Origin: Ostrinia nubilalis
Taxonomy: Eukaryota > Arthropoda > Insecta > Lepidoptera > Crambidae
Direction: 5' to 3'
Length of the DNA: 64,000 nucleotides
Assembly (NCBI RefSeq): GCF_963855985.1
Contig: NC_087119.1
Span: forward strand, 846,001-910,000
The position numbers were made by a program, and so were the translations under genes. The notes below the pieces were generated by a model. It had not been told where the DNA came from. It searched no databases and saw only the letters and a program-made list of their open reading frames with translations. Positions 11,574 through 22,993 of the stretch are shown here, piece after piece. The stretch's first letter is position 1. Each line of letters opens with the position of its first letter.

Positions 11574-12250
11574 CAGTGTGAGTCACGTTAAAGTGTACAT
11601 ATGAAAATAGATGAAACTAGACCTATTTTTATCGACAAAAAAGAGATTTTAATTTTTACTAAAATGCTTATTTTACTTCGAAATCTTTTGTTTTTATTCG
11701 AAATCTAACTTGTCTTTATCAAAATTACAAATCTAGAGCCATTTTCAGTTTCGTTGTTAACGAAGCGTTGAATGGCGCGCCCGTAGAGGCGTGTTCAAAC
11801 GATCATTGCAAACGTTTTGATAGGGATAGAGACATGCGATTTTTGGTTATACGAAGGTAATACGATAGAGAATAATACAAAGAAATAAAAACCACTGGTT
11901 ATAGGGGCATTTTTTGGAGAAATTTATCAAATAACCAAAAAAACACGAATTCAATAGCAGATTTTTTTCAAAAAGTGTCATTTTTTATTATTTGTTGGCC
12001 TTTTTTGTGTATTTTATGTATTTTTTTAGTATTGCCTATCATTTAACATTATTTCTGTTTTTATTTTATCAGGATATACCGCTTAGTTTAAAAGTTATTA
12101 CGTTTTCTTTACAATAAGTAATTGGAAGAAAAAAAAATTCTATAAAAAATTAAAAAAAATTCTCAAAAATTTTTTGACCTCTTTTTTGTCGATAAAAATA
12201 GGTCTAGTTTCATCTATTTTCATATGTACACTTTAACGTGACTCACACTG
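11574..12250. mobile_element. 677-bp TA-flanked inverted-repeat element with 72-bp TIRs
   Basis: Terminal inverted repeats of about 72 bp begin CAGTGTGAGTCACGTTAAAG at 11574-11645 and return, apparently without mismatch, at 12179-12250. TA flanks both ends (11572-11573, 12251-12252), as expected of Tc1/mariner-type insertions. The interior is AT-rich with poly-A and poly-T runs and no transposase. The perfect TIRs suggest a recent or still mobilised non-autonomous element. Confidence 0.88.
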
Positions 12251-13130
12251 TATAAATCACTTTTTCAGCATTTCAATTACTCAAACTTGCTTGATGAAAT
12301 CTTTTTCAATTTTCTTTACATGGTCATAACATTTTCACCATTCCTCTGCACCAATGCAAGAAATACACCTGAAAACCCCGATAAAGCAGCTATTAGGTAA
12401 GAATAATATAAAAATAAACATAACCCTCCTTCTGATGCAGTTAGGTAATAAACTAAATGTAGGTAAGTATCAAAACACTTCACTCCAACTTACTGTCAAC
12501 TCAACGACGCGCATTAAAATCAAAGATTGACTTTGAATTATGCCTTATTTTACAATACACTTTGAAAACAATATGACTTGCTTGAGTTTTTTCGTCTTTT
12601 TCACAAAAATAACAAATAGGCATGAAGAGATTACAAAATTTCTGCAGCGGCTGACAGATCTCTTGATTTTCTTTGACAGGTGACAATAAAGCCATAGACA
12701 ATGGCCATATGAAAAACACACTTTTCCAATATTTTTGTTTGCCATGAGATTCTGGTACACCTATCTATACCCGTGACATTGCGGCAAGACAAAGAAGGCC
12801 GCGTGTTGGCGTTCTCTCTGACACCCTCTGGCATTCAACCCCGGATGCACTTCCCGAGGTCTTTATATTTTTATTATTCTGCCTTGATACAATTACGGCG
12901 CAGAGTTACATAGGCACACAGATGCCCTTTTTGAACATAGTCCAGTCAATGAATGCTTTAACGACGGTGTAGAGAGAAATCCATGGAACACAATTTCTGA
13001 CCTCGGGACTTTATTTAGACTAGTTAGGAGGTGAACATAGCAAAAGTCCCCGCCCTTAGCCCTTAAGCCGGCGGGGAGAGGGGGGTTTAAAGGTACCACT
13101 TTTCGGTTTTTCGCTTAATCCTCGGAAACT

Positions 13131-13319
13131 ATGCGTCCTAGTGACATGACTACTATCAACCAAAAAAAGCTTATTCAATTTGCTACAGGTGAGACAGTCA
13201 AGTTTTTCTATATATTTTATAGTTTTCACGGCATCTGCTCTAGAAGGTCTGTAATTTTTGAAATTTTATTTTTGTCTTACATGTTCCCATCAATAGAAAA
13301 TCGACTAAATCAACATTAA
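13131..13319 (+). other. small open frame in left foldback arm
   Basis: A 62-codon frame beginning MRPSDMTTINQKK and ending NRLNQH. The mirrored frame in the right arm has the same length with about seven substitutions and no frameshift. I recognise no domain. It could be a real element-encoded peptide, or merely a frame preserved because the arms are recent copies of each other. Confidence 0.35.
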
Positions 13320-13952
13320 GCAAATATTTTAGACATGCGGGAGCACGTTAAGCCTAGTTCCAGGGAGGGGACTGCACCGTGCGTATATTTAGACGACCCA
13401 ATTGGAGCCACGTTTGACTCCCCATCACTGAAAAACTACTGTGCATTAACACTTCAAATTTGGCTCATGTGTTGAGACTTGCAAGATAAACATCAGCTTC
13501 AAATTTCATAAATATACCTCAAACGTTTATTTAGGTATTGACGTTCAAAAATCGACATTTAGGGCACTAAAATATATCTATCACCTGTGAAATATTAAAA
13601 TTTACTGATTTTTTATTTGTTCCTTTGTATTTACACAACTACCTATCTGGATGCCAAATTTGAACCTTCAAGGTCATCTGGAAGTGGTTAGAATTTGGTC
13701 TTATAGGTCAGCCATGTAGATTTTTGGACGTCAATACCTAAAGAACCGTTTGAGGTATGTTTATGAAATTTGAAGCTGATGTTTATCTTGCAAGTCTCAA
13801 CAGATGAGCCAAATTTGAAGTGTTAATGCACAGTACTTTTTGAGTGATGAGGAGTCAAAAGTGTCTCCAAGTGGTACGTCTAAATATACACACGGTGCAG
13901 TCCCCTCCCTGGAACTAGGCTTAACATGCTCCCGCATGTCTAGAATATTAGC

Positions 13953-14141
13953 TCAATGTTGATTTAGTCGATTTTCTAATGAGGGGAACATGTAAGACAA
14001 AAATAAAATTTCCAATATTACAGACCTTCTAGAGCAGATGCCGCGAAAACTGTACAAGATATAGAAAAACTTGACTATCTTACCTGTAGAAAATTGAATA
14101 AGCTTTTTTTGGTTGATAGTAGTCATGTCACTAGGACGCAT
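13953..14141 (-). other. small open frame in right foldback arm
   Basis: This is the mirror copy of the frame at 13131-13319, 62 codons, differing by conservative changes (for example A/S, E/K, H/R, F/L). Both frames point inward. The function is unknown and the evidence for translation is weak. Confidence 0.35.
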
Positions 14142-14675
14142 AGTTTCCGAGGATTAAGCAAAAAACCGAAAAGTGGTACCTTTAAACCCCCCTCTCTCCG
14201 GCGGCTCAAGGGCTAAGGGCGGGGACTTTTGCTATGTTCACCTCCTAACTAGTCTAAATAAAGTCCCGAAGTCAAAAATTGTGTTCCACGGATTTCCATC
14301 TATAATGCTTTATTGACTGGACTAACACGCGCAACTGTGTGATGTATTTGATGTTACGTTTACTTTGGACGTTAGATTTGTAAAAACTTGTAATCCACAA
14401 AAAGGTAAAAAAAGAAATAAATATCGTTACAAAATGTCAATTACAAAATAATACAAAAAATACCTACCGGGATGGGTATAGTGGGCTGAATTTTTTTCCT
14501 CATTTTCTACGTCCAATTAAGGCAGGTGTAGTAGGTACCTAATTATTATTTCAATCCGGAAGTAGCTACAGATGTCGCAAATTTTTCCTTTAATTAACGC
14601 GGTCCGGTGGAGAGCCAAGAAGGAGGCAGGAAAAGAGTCCTTTCTTTAATCAGTATTTTATATATTTTGGCTTTA

Positions 14676-16250
14676 GATACTGACAATGAAGAAATATATA
14701 GAGTGCTTATGAATCTTAAATCCGATAGCGCTCCGGGGTGGGACGGCATTACAACAAAGTTTTTGAAACTATCTCAAAATTTAATAATCCCAATCATTTG
14801 TCATTTAGCTAATACTTGCTTTAGACTTGGCATATTTCCTACATCGCTTAAACGAGCAATTGTAACACCTGTGCACAAGGGTGGTGACAAAGGCTGCGTC
14901 AGCAACTATCGCCCCATTTCGGTCTTAACTTCAATTTCAAAAATATTGGAAAAACTTATTAATAGTAGACTAGTAAATTTTTTAAATAATTTTAACATAT
15001 TGTCCCCCTCGCAATTTGGATTTAGACAGAAACTATCAACTGAAGATGCTATTCTAACTTTAACGTCATCAATAGTCGAACATGTAGACAAAGGTAATAA
15101 ATGTCTTGGAGTATTTTTAGATCTAAAAAAAGCCTTTGACACAATCTCGGTCTCCACCCTTGTGCTCCGGCTTGAAAAATATGGTATTAGAGGTGTCCCC
15201 TTGGCCCTTTTGACTAGTTACCTTCAAGACAGAAAACAACACGTTAAGATAGCAGATAACGTGAGTGACTTGGTTGAAATCTCGTCTTTTGGTGTCCCAC
15301 AGGGAAGCGTCATAGGGCCAACCCTATTTTTACTGTACATCAATGAACTATGTAACATGAAAATCCCAAATGCAAAAATAATTTCTTATGCTGATGATAC
15401 AGCCATTATCTTTACTGGAAAATCATGGGACGATGTGCAAGGGACAGCAGTTGAAGGACTTACAACTATAAAAAAATGGTTAAACTCAAACCTACTCACA
15501 CTAAACATTAAAAAAAGTAATTTTATTTGCTTCACACCTAATAAACGCACACAACCGGAAGAAAACTTTCAAATCAAACTACATATTTGTGACAGTTCCC
15601 AACAAAACACATGTACATGTCTTTGTATTGAGAGAGTTTCCACTACTCGATATCTAGGCGTTATTATAGATTCTCATCTGTCTTGGCATTCACACTTGGA
15701 CATGCTAATGAATCGAATAAGAAAACTTACATGGATTTTTAAAAAGCTTAGGCATGTCACAACTAAGGACCTCATAAATAAAATCTATATAGCTCTAGCT
15801 CAATCAGTTTTTTGCTATGGAATCTCAGTTTGGGGGGGCTCAACTAAAACGAAACTTCTGGAGGTTGAAAGAACGCAAAGACGGTTACTTAAAGTAATGT
15901 ACTCTCTGCCTTTCAGACATTCTACTGAAGAACTTTATAAACACGGAGATCTCCTTTCTATAAGAAAACTATATATATTAGCTGCCATATTGAAAATACA
16001 TAAAAGTATATACTATGACCCTAAAATTAATAGCAAAAGAAGAAAGGACAAAGCTGCTCTTACTATTCCTTCCAAAACAGCCTTTGCTAGCAGGCAATTC
16101 ACTAGACAAGCTGGTTTCTTGTACAATAAAATTAACAAAATACTGAGCATTTATCCGCTTACATCTCACTCTTGTAAAGAGAAACTTACACTCTGGTTAA
16201 AATCGCTTAGCTATTTGGATACCGAAACACTTTTAAAAAATAATATATAA
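14676..16250 (+). pseudogene. LINE ORF2 fragment: reverse transcriptase and C-terminal part
   Basis: About 524 codons of uninterrupted ORF2. It contains SDSAPGWDGI, the SNYRPISVLTSISKILEK block, FGFRQKLSTEDAI, FLDLKKAFDTI, SFGVPQGSVIGPTLFLLYIN, and the catalytic YADD encoded at 15387-15398, followed by a thumb region with RYLGVIIDSHLSWHSH and a C-terminal domain (FCYGISVWGG). The endonuclease that should precede it is missing because of 5' truncation. An ATG at 14607 lies in the flanking intron, so a start there would make a chimeric protein. The undisturbed frame points to a fairly young copy. Confidence 0.93.
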
Positions 16251-16615
16251 AATTTATCAAAATACCTGAAAGTTAAAAAAGGCATATAAAACGTAAAATC
16301 ACTCTCTATCATAACTTAACATAATACAACATAACACACACACACACACACACGCATACACACACACACACTTACAAACACCATATTTTCTAATTCACCT
16401 TATATTTTTTCTTTACCTTCTACTTCAAGTTTGTAATCTAATTAATAACCATTTTGTTTTTTTGTTTGTTAAACTTACCCAAAACTAGCACTGTCTGAAT
16501 GGGCGGTGACTACCTGATACAGGTATACTTTTACTTACTAGGTATGTCACCACAATTTTTGTAAAAGTTGGTTTGTTAACGAATAAAACATTTTTGATTT
16601 TGATTTTTATTTTTG
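14676..16615 (+). mobile_element. 5'-truncated LINE (jockey/CR1 group) with 12-bp target duplication
   Basis: A non-LTR retrotransposon copy flanked by ATTTTGGCTTTA at 14664-14675 and 16616-16627; the repeat partly overlaps the TTTTG-type tail, so its true length is slightly uncertain. It has the RT domain but no endonuclease and ends in a (TTTTGA)-like tail at about 16590-16615. A CA microsatellite (16334-16371) sits in its 3' untranslated part. The insertion is in the sense orientation in a furry intron. Confidence 0.85.
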
Positions 16616-16661
16616 ATTTTGGCTTTACTTAATTATATTAATTAATTCAAATATTAATATA

Positions 16662-16701
16662 GCAGTGGACGTCCTATGGCTGAGATGATGATGATGATGA
16701 A
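16662..16701 (+). mobile_element. RTE LINE 3'-end fragment with (ATG)n tail
   Basis: The sequence agcagtggacgtcctatggc followed by tgagatgatgatgatgatga equals the 3' end of the RTE element at 19536-20282. Only the last 40 bp are present, directly after the LINE target repeat. Confidence 0.85.
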
Positions 16702-17255
16702 TTAAAATACTATTTGGCAAATGGTTCACAATCTATTAATGTTTTTTTCATTGACACAGGATTTCACTCAAACCCTCAAGGGTGGAAATGGGAGTCGATA
16801 GGTGTGGGGAAACTAACATACGTGAACAAATGGAAACGCTCACAAATAACACTAAATTAAACCAATAACATAATTTTCGTTTGAAGTAGGCCAACATTAT
16901 TATAATGTAACACTGGTGACACACGTGATATAACACATTCTGAAACAATACTTTAATTAAATACAGTTTCAGAGAAATAACTGCAACTGAATTACGTACC
17001 ATAATATTATTATGGTGAAACAGTTTTGGTGCTCATTTATTTAGAGTTATTCAGAGTTGATTAATTTTAACATGCTAATTTACATTATTTTAAAGATGTG
17101 ATACATTTTAAATATCCTTACATAAATAAACTTAGAAATAAAAAAATACATACATTCTTAAAAAAATAAAACATTTTAGTTTAGACCACCAGTGCGTGAT
17201 CCATAGAACGAATAATCACAACCCATAGAACGTTTAGATTTTAAGCTACCCTTTT

Positions 17256-17391
17256 TAGGGTTCCGTACTCCTGACAAGGAACCCTTATAGGGTAGCTCAA
17301 TACTAAAAAAATATTAAAAGTGACTAGATGAAATAATTGCTTGCTTCTGAAAAATATTGTGTCAACAACGATCACTAGGTACGGAACCCTA
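17256..17391. mobile_element. 136-bp MITE with TAGGGTTCCGTAC ends
   Basis: Inverted ends TAGGGTTCCGTAC and GTACGGAACCCTA, with an internal ggaacccttatagggta. This family is common in lepidopteran introns as I remember it. The right end stops 73 bp before furry exon E2. No target duplication was settled. Confidence 0.75.
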
Positions 17392-17464
17392 CACTGCGCG
17401 TGGAACGACACGCACTTGGCCAATTTTTAAACCATTTCATTAACTTACTATTGATTGTCCCCAG

Positions 17465-17556
17465 GACGCGACCGGGCGCACCGGAGAGCTGGCCCCGGTG
17501 GAGAAGGGCACCATCCACACCAAGCGGCACAGCGGCGAGGACCCCGCCAAGGCCAC
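17465..17556 (+). CDS. fry: furry exon E2
   Basis: A 92-nt exon between a ttgtccccag acceptor and a gtgagt donor. It enters in phase 0, matching E1, and leaves after two bases of a codon. It encodes a polar linker containing EKGTIHTKRHSGEDP, a motif I associate with Furry just upstream of its variable Pro/Ser-rich region. An intron of 11.6 kb separates it from E1. A small inverted-repeat element ends 73 bp before the acceptor. Confidence 0.9.
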
Positions 17557-17668
17557 GTGAGTATACCCTGGATGCTAATTTATTTAGATCAACTCTAAAA
17601 AATCTACACTTACAAGAAAAACTACAACATAGATGACGATAAGCATTGATGATGACTGCGTGCTGTAA

Positions 17669-17798
17669 GAGCCTAATCACACGATGCTGCGCTACTCGCT
17701 GCGTCGTCTTACATAGAAACATCTGTGGCGGCCACACGAGCGGTGCGATGCCGAAATCTTTGCAGTGCGGCGCCGCAACGCATCGTGTGCTTTGGCTC
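17669..17798. mobile_element. 130-bp PIF/Harbinger-like MITE
   Basis: Inverted ends GAGCCTAATCACACGATGC and the diverged partner GCATCGTGTGCTTTGGCTC, flanked by TAA at 17666-17668 and 17799-17801. The 3-bp TAA duplication fits PIF/Harbinger-type MITEs. Confidence 0.75.
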
Positions 17799-17801
17799 TA
17801 A

Positions 17802-19187
17802 GGACCCGTACTGAAAGAGTCGCAACAGCATAACCAACCACTTATAATAGACACTTTACAGATTGTTGTTGATTAAGGATCCTATTTGCAGGAGCAATCT
17901 GATTTTCATTCGACGCTCCTCGTCGCAATGCATCGCAATCACACATGTTATCGGAAATGACAATATGGTACGAATCTATAGATCTGAGGTTGAACTGTCT
18001 CGGTGATCTTATCATCAAAGATGTCATCACTTAGAACACAGACAATCCGATACTTGTGTAGGTCCCAAGACGACTACTTTGATTAATTAACCTCGATTGA
18101 GAATTTCCATTGCATCGATATCCTAGACTTCAGTAATAAAACACTTCTCAATAAACCTCGTCTATCGTTTTCTTGTGGAAAAATTTCTCGCAGCCTAGAT
18201 CGTAAGCTTCTAGCAACGTCTATTTTAATAAAGTTTTAAAGGAAATCGGTGTCGATCATTCAGTTTTCACTTACCATTCCGTCTTCAACTAGGCTCTCCA
18301 CTGCACTTCGTCAATTAGTAGCGGAGTAGCCATTAGCAGCTAATCGAGCAGCTGTTAAACTACTATTTCTAATGTGGAAAATCCAAATAGTTGGTTCATT
18401 ATTTCTAAGTCTAGATTAAAGTGTGTGAAGAAATAGAAATGGAGTGCGTTAATTCATAAACGCTTTCTTTTATGATTATTCACATAATTCTTTACTTCTT
18501 TTTATGCTTTATGAATATTGAACTGTATGTGGATGAAATCCTCTTCAAAATAATTCTCGACATGACTACTAGCCAACACAAAGCCAAAATCAATAGTTAT
18601 CGAAGTCAGATGTCGTGGGTTGAGAAATTATGAATATCTTTTACAAAAAATATTATTTCACAACACATTTGAAACCCTCTTGAAAGCCCACATTGCGCTT
18701 TTCCAAGGTGAGGTTACGACTTAACCTTTTAACTTTTGGTAACAGAAATAACCTGGGAGTATAATTAAACCTATTTTACAAGATTTTATTTTCGTCGCGC
18801 GCACCTCTCGGGCTTCGAACGGGTTAAAACTTTGCAATAAGAGAGAGGCGTCACGTAACCTATCATATTTTTAATTTTAACTCCTAAATGAAAAGATTTT
18901 TAAAAATCTATTTTTCTACCTGCCTTTACTCGTAACTGAAATAATGTCTATTTTAAACACTTGTAATATCAGAACCATGCACGTTATGAAATATTAACAG
19001 CGAGCTACTTCTGTTATTAATTCAGACGGACTGCCGTCGCCAATGAATGTACGAGTAGTTTATTTCAACTGAACACTGCGCTTTTCAATACATGTAGTGT
19101 ACTAAAATTAAAAATTATTTATTTCCATTTTTTTACTGAAATTCTCTCCTAGTTGAGGCTAGTTGCCGTGCCCTACAGGGCCCATAC
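17802..19187. other. intron, nothing recognised
   Basis: AT-rich intron sequence. I see no exon, family motif or long repeat. Only short direct echoes occur, as in any AT-rich DNA. Confidence 0.5.
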
Positions 19188-19279
19188 CCCCTTATTACAA
19201 AAAGTTACTCAGTTTGAACTCTGGTTTAAATTGATATGTAGCATGGAAATGTCATTTTAAACTTTTTTGTAATAAGGCT
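19188..19279. mobile_element. short inverted-repeat element, about 90 bp
   Basis: CCTTATTACAAAAA on the left is matched by TTTTTGTAATAAGG on the right, with partial pairing inside (gtttaaa / tttaaac). It is probably a small MITE. The limits are approximate and no duplication was found. Confidence 0.55.
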
Positions 19280-19535
19280 CACAATGTTTTAATTTTAAGT
19301 ACATAATTTATGCAATAAAATGTTGAGTATTGACTATCCACTTAGCGTTCACGCAATATAAAAAAATATTTTACAGATCAAACAGTCATTGCTTTTGCTG
19401 GTTAGTTACAATTAGTAAAATATGCCAGCCAGTGATTTCATTTAACCCTAAATATGCGTGTGTCACTCTACCCAATTTAGCCAGCATGCCCACCTAATGC
19501 ACAAAGAGCAAATACCCAGTAACAACCCCATAGTC

Positions 19536-20282
19536 GAAGTTAATGCTCGAAGACCTTAATCGAGTTTCCCAACAGGTAGGCCTGAGGATGAACATGGATA
19601 AAACGAAGCTTATGTCGAATATCCATGTTGCGCCCTACCCAGTTTCAGTTGGGAGTTCAATTCTCGAGATTGTCGACAAGTATGTCTACCTCGGACAAAC
19701 GATCCAGCTAGGTAGGTCCAATTTCGAGAAGGAGGTCAATCGTCGAATCCAACTCGGCTGGGCAGCGTTCGGGAAACTACGTAACATCTTTTCGTCCAAA
19801 ATACCCCAATGCCTGAAGACGAAAGTCTACAATCAATGTGTGTTACCAGTGATAACTTATGGCTCGGAAACGTGGCCTCTCACTATAGGCCTTATACAGA
19901 AGCTCAAAGTTGCACAGCGTGCTATGGAGAGGGCTATGCTTGGTGTTTCTTTGCGAGATCGAATCAGAAATGAGGAAATCCGTAAACGAACTAAAGTCGC
20001 TGACATAGCCCGACGGATTAGCAAGCTGAAGTGGCAATGGGCAGGGCACATAGTGCGCAGAACTGACGGCCGATGGGGCAGCAAGGTTCTGGAATGGAGG
20101 CCGCGTACCGGAAGGCGCAGCGTGGGACGTCCACCTACAAGGTGGACCGACGACATCGTAAAGGTGGCAGGGAGGCGCTGGATGCAGGCCGCTACCAATC
20201 GATCAATGTGGAAAGCATTAGGGGAGGCCTATGTATGTTCAGCAGTGGACGTCCTATGGCTGACATGATGATGATGATGATG
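19536..20282 (+). mobile_element. 5'-truncated RTE LINE with perfect 12-bp target duplication
   Basis: The insertion lies between two copies of AACCCCATAGTC (19524-19535 and 20283-20294) and ends with the family 3' end cagcagtggacgtcctatgg then ctgacatgatgatgatgatg. The endonuclease and most of the RT were lost through 5' truncation. The exact duplication indicates a recent insertion. Confidence 0.93.
19543..20268 (+). pseudogene. RTE reverse transcriptase, C-terminal part
   Basis: About 240 codons remain, starting just after the catalytic box: MLEDLNRVSQQVGLRMNMDK, then a KYVYLGQTI thumb motif, VLPVITYGSETWPLT, and the RTE C-terminal block KLKWQWAGHIVRRTDGRWGS with GRRSVGRPPTRWTDD and DRIRNEEIRKRT. 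The catalytic Asp pair lies outside the fragment, so it cannot be active. No stops occur in the frame, in keeping with a young truncated copy. Confidence 0.93.
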
Positions 20283-20294
20283 AACCCCATAGTC

Positions 20295-21363
20295 CGAGGG
20301 CTCGCTGCACGTCACTCACCGCTCGCCATTGTTTGCAGAATCAAAGCTTTATTATATTAAGCGCATATCGCCTGTCCCTTTGAGCTATTTGGTATTGCGC
20401 GCCTTTGCAATTAATCATATCTAGCGCGACCCTCGCTGCATCGAGGAAACGCTGTAAAAAGCGCGTACCTTAATCCCTCCCCAGGTGGGGACACTGGTAA
20501 TATCAATCAATTAGCAACTCTCTCGGACGTTCATAGGGCACAGTCTGCTGTACACTAGATAATTTAACTTCATACATAAAAACATATTAGAAACTGAATC
20601 AAAAAGCGCAGACTACAATCAGCCAAATATCAACGTGGATCAGGTATTTTAATATAGTCTAATCTCGTGTTGAGACGGCGTGTCTAATGTTGAAACCGCC
20701 GCCGCTTGGTTAAGCCGCAGACAGTTAAGTTGGATCTATGTCAAGTAAGTTTATTTTAATGCACTAGACTGGGGCACTTAGAAGACGGAGCCGAATATAG
20801 CTATCGGCTCGTCTGAGCCCACTAAGCCTTGAACTTCAGGTCTCGAGATCGCTAATACAATAAGACAGTTTACCGCAGCCCCTATTCTTGGAGGTTTAAG
20901 AAATACGTCACGTTTTCCGTCTTCGTTCGTACTTGAATTTCAGTTTTAATAACGAACACATCACTAGCTATACCAAAGTGGTTGTGACAAATTATTTTTC
21001 TATTTTAGTGTTTACAAGTAAACGAATTTTTATAATTAAGGCCTCAAGCCTGTCACATCTTTAATTTCCCACCCTTCGTCCGCACGCCTGTTTATTATAT
21101 CAAAGCTATTCAAGAGACCAATATCACTATGATCGTTGCTGTCGAGGTTTTTAGTGTAGTATATTTTAATGAAGCTTGCACTACTCTGCTCCCATCGACT
21201 CTATTGAAATATCCACCCTGAATAATTGATTTTGTGCAGTCTGAAATGGAATTTACGTATTTTAAGGGTTAATCAAATACTAAAATTAGTTCCTAATATT
21301 GAATCCGGCGGGTATTAATATAATCCGGCGGGCATTCGGCGCGCCGGAATGGCCGCCAGGTAT
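20295..21363. other. intron, nothing recognised
   Basis: Intron without a recognisable exon or element. Two copies of an ccggcgggtatt/ccggcgggcatt motif lie at about 21303-21335, next to the hAT-type insertion. Confidence 0.5.
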
Positions 21364-21371
21364 GCGGTGCG

Positions 21372-22433
21372 TAGGGTTTCTGCTCGAGCTTTCTCGAACT
21401 CGAGAAAACTCGAGAAATTTGGCTTCATTCGAGACGAGAAAAAAATTACCGGAGCTCGAGAATTCTCGAGTTTCGAATTTGAAGCTTTAGTATTCTTGAA
21501 AGCCTATTTTCTTAGACAAAAGTAAGTTTTTAATTATTTAATAGGTTAACGTTGCTTTTAGACTAGTCCTTTTTTACCCGACTGCGTGACGCAAAGGAGT
21601 GGTAATGTGTCTAACAGCCTATGAATGTATGTTTTTGAAGCACTATACAGACCAAACTCTTGGGTCGATTTTTATGATTCGCACGTCAATCGATTCCTCT
21701 TAGTCCGGCGAGTGTCACTAAAGACATGACGTTAGTAAAACTCAACAAACTATGGCATGTGAGGTATCGCTAGATTTGTTTTAACTGTGAGAGTGACACT
21801 GGGTATATCAAAAAAAATATAAAAATGGCCGATATTTGGCGCCATAATATGTATTAAAAAAAATATCACAAAACCTATCGAGTGGGGTATCAAAATAAAG
21901 GGTTTTTAAATAGCTTGCAAAATGTACATGTTCTAAAGATTAAAATAAAAATATTATTGAAAACAACAAAAAACCCAACTGGATAAAAATGAACTGAAAA
22001 GATAGAAACAAGACAAAGTGTTCACAAATGCAGTTGGGAGGCATCAAACACCTATCATCATCATCATCAACAGCCCTTTACAGTCCACTGCTGGACTATG
22101 AGCCTCCTCCGCGGGAAGAGTAGGGGTTGGTGACAAATGTATTTTACTCTACCGTCATCACACGGCTTATCACCAACAAAAAAAATAGTCATTGATGTCT
22201 CCGACTGCATTTGTGAACACTTTGTCTTGTTCCTATCTTATCAGTTCATTTTTACGTAGCTGGGTTTTAGTATTTTTGTATATTAGATTTTAAAAAACCT
22301 GTGTTTTTGTCAAATTTCAAGCGATTTTAACAATTTTAATTAAAAGACTCGAGACCCGAGAAAACTCGAGACTTTGGCCTCGAGAATTCCCGAAACTCGA
22401 GAAAAAAAATAGGTCGAGAAATCAGAAACCCTA
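21372..22433. mobile_element. 1,062-bp hAT-type element rich in CTCGAG, 8-bp target duplication
   Basis: The ends are TAGGGTTTCTG and CAGAAACCCTA, flanked by perfect GCGGTGCG repeats at 21364-21371 and 22434-22441. The first and last 100 bp are packed with ctcgagaa and its complement in both orientations, so each subterminal region can itself fold. The interior has a second inverted repeat (21975-22040 against 22195-22262, sharing gtgttcacaaatgcagt). Its loop contains an RTE fragment. There is no transposase, so it is non-autonomous. Confidence 0.9.
22050..22135 (-). mobile_element. RTE-like fragment nested in the hAT-type element
   Basis: The segment starts tatcatcatcatcatcaaca and continues with cagtccactgctggactatg, reversed relative to the family 3' end with its (ATG)n tail. 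It lies in the loop of the internal inverted repeat, so it inserted after that repeat formed. Confidence 0.7.
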
Positions 22434-22874
22434 GCGGTGCGGTAATTACACGCCCGTCACTAAACAATCGCAGGCGCCCCGCCAGTTCTGCATTAACTGG
22501 GCTCTGTGCGTTAAAACACACGACAGATAAGTACATAAATACACTGAATTCTCGAATTTATTAAACTATATTATTAACGAGCAGAAATATTTAAATATTA
22601 CATTGGTACATTCGCTATATTGTTTTATAGCCTTTGCTGAAATAGAGACGTTCTTTAGTTTACTTTCGACATTTACACTACTGAGATATAGGCATTGTAT
22701 GACTATTATGCCTCTTAATTTTATCTTTAAATTGTTTTTCGTTACCTTTTCACCCCAGACCTAGTTAGCGAATCATTATTTCCTTTGCATTATTTGATTA
22801 CATTACTTACTATAATGTCAGGGCTGTACTTACCCAAATATTCAGTTAATTGATAATTTAGCTCTGGAGCTTTA

Positions 22875-22990
22875 TGCCCGTTTTCACCATCAATCCCTAA
22901 TTTTTAAGTGACCTCTATGGTAACAAATAAAAAGAATTTTGATGTCATATATGTCACTTGAAAATTAGGGATTGATGGTAAAAACGGGCA
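22875..22990. mobile_element. 116-bp palindromic PIF/Harbinger-like MITE
   Basis: TGCCCGTTTTCACCATCAAT at the left is matched by ATTGATGGTAAAAACGGGCA at the right, and pairing continues to about 40 bp per arm. TTA repeats flank it (22872-22874, 22991-22993). No coding content. Confidence 0.85.
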
Positions 22991-22993
22991 TTA

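Larger units (their letters stand above)
12938..14324. mobile_element. foldback element with ~0.6-kb arms
   Basis: The left arm (12938-13553) starts tagtccagtcaat and the right arm (13719-14324) ends attgactggacta. The arms are near reverse complements throughout, with a loop of about 165 bp. Shared landmarks are a ggggtttaaaggtaccactt block, the ctagttaggaggtgaacatag block and tccctggaactaggcttaa. Both arms carry a 62-codon frame, MRPSDMTTINQKKLIQF-start, pointing inward from each end. No transposase is visible. Confidence 0.85.
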
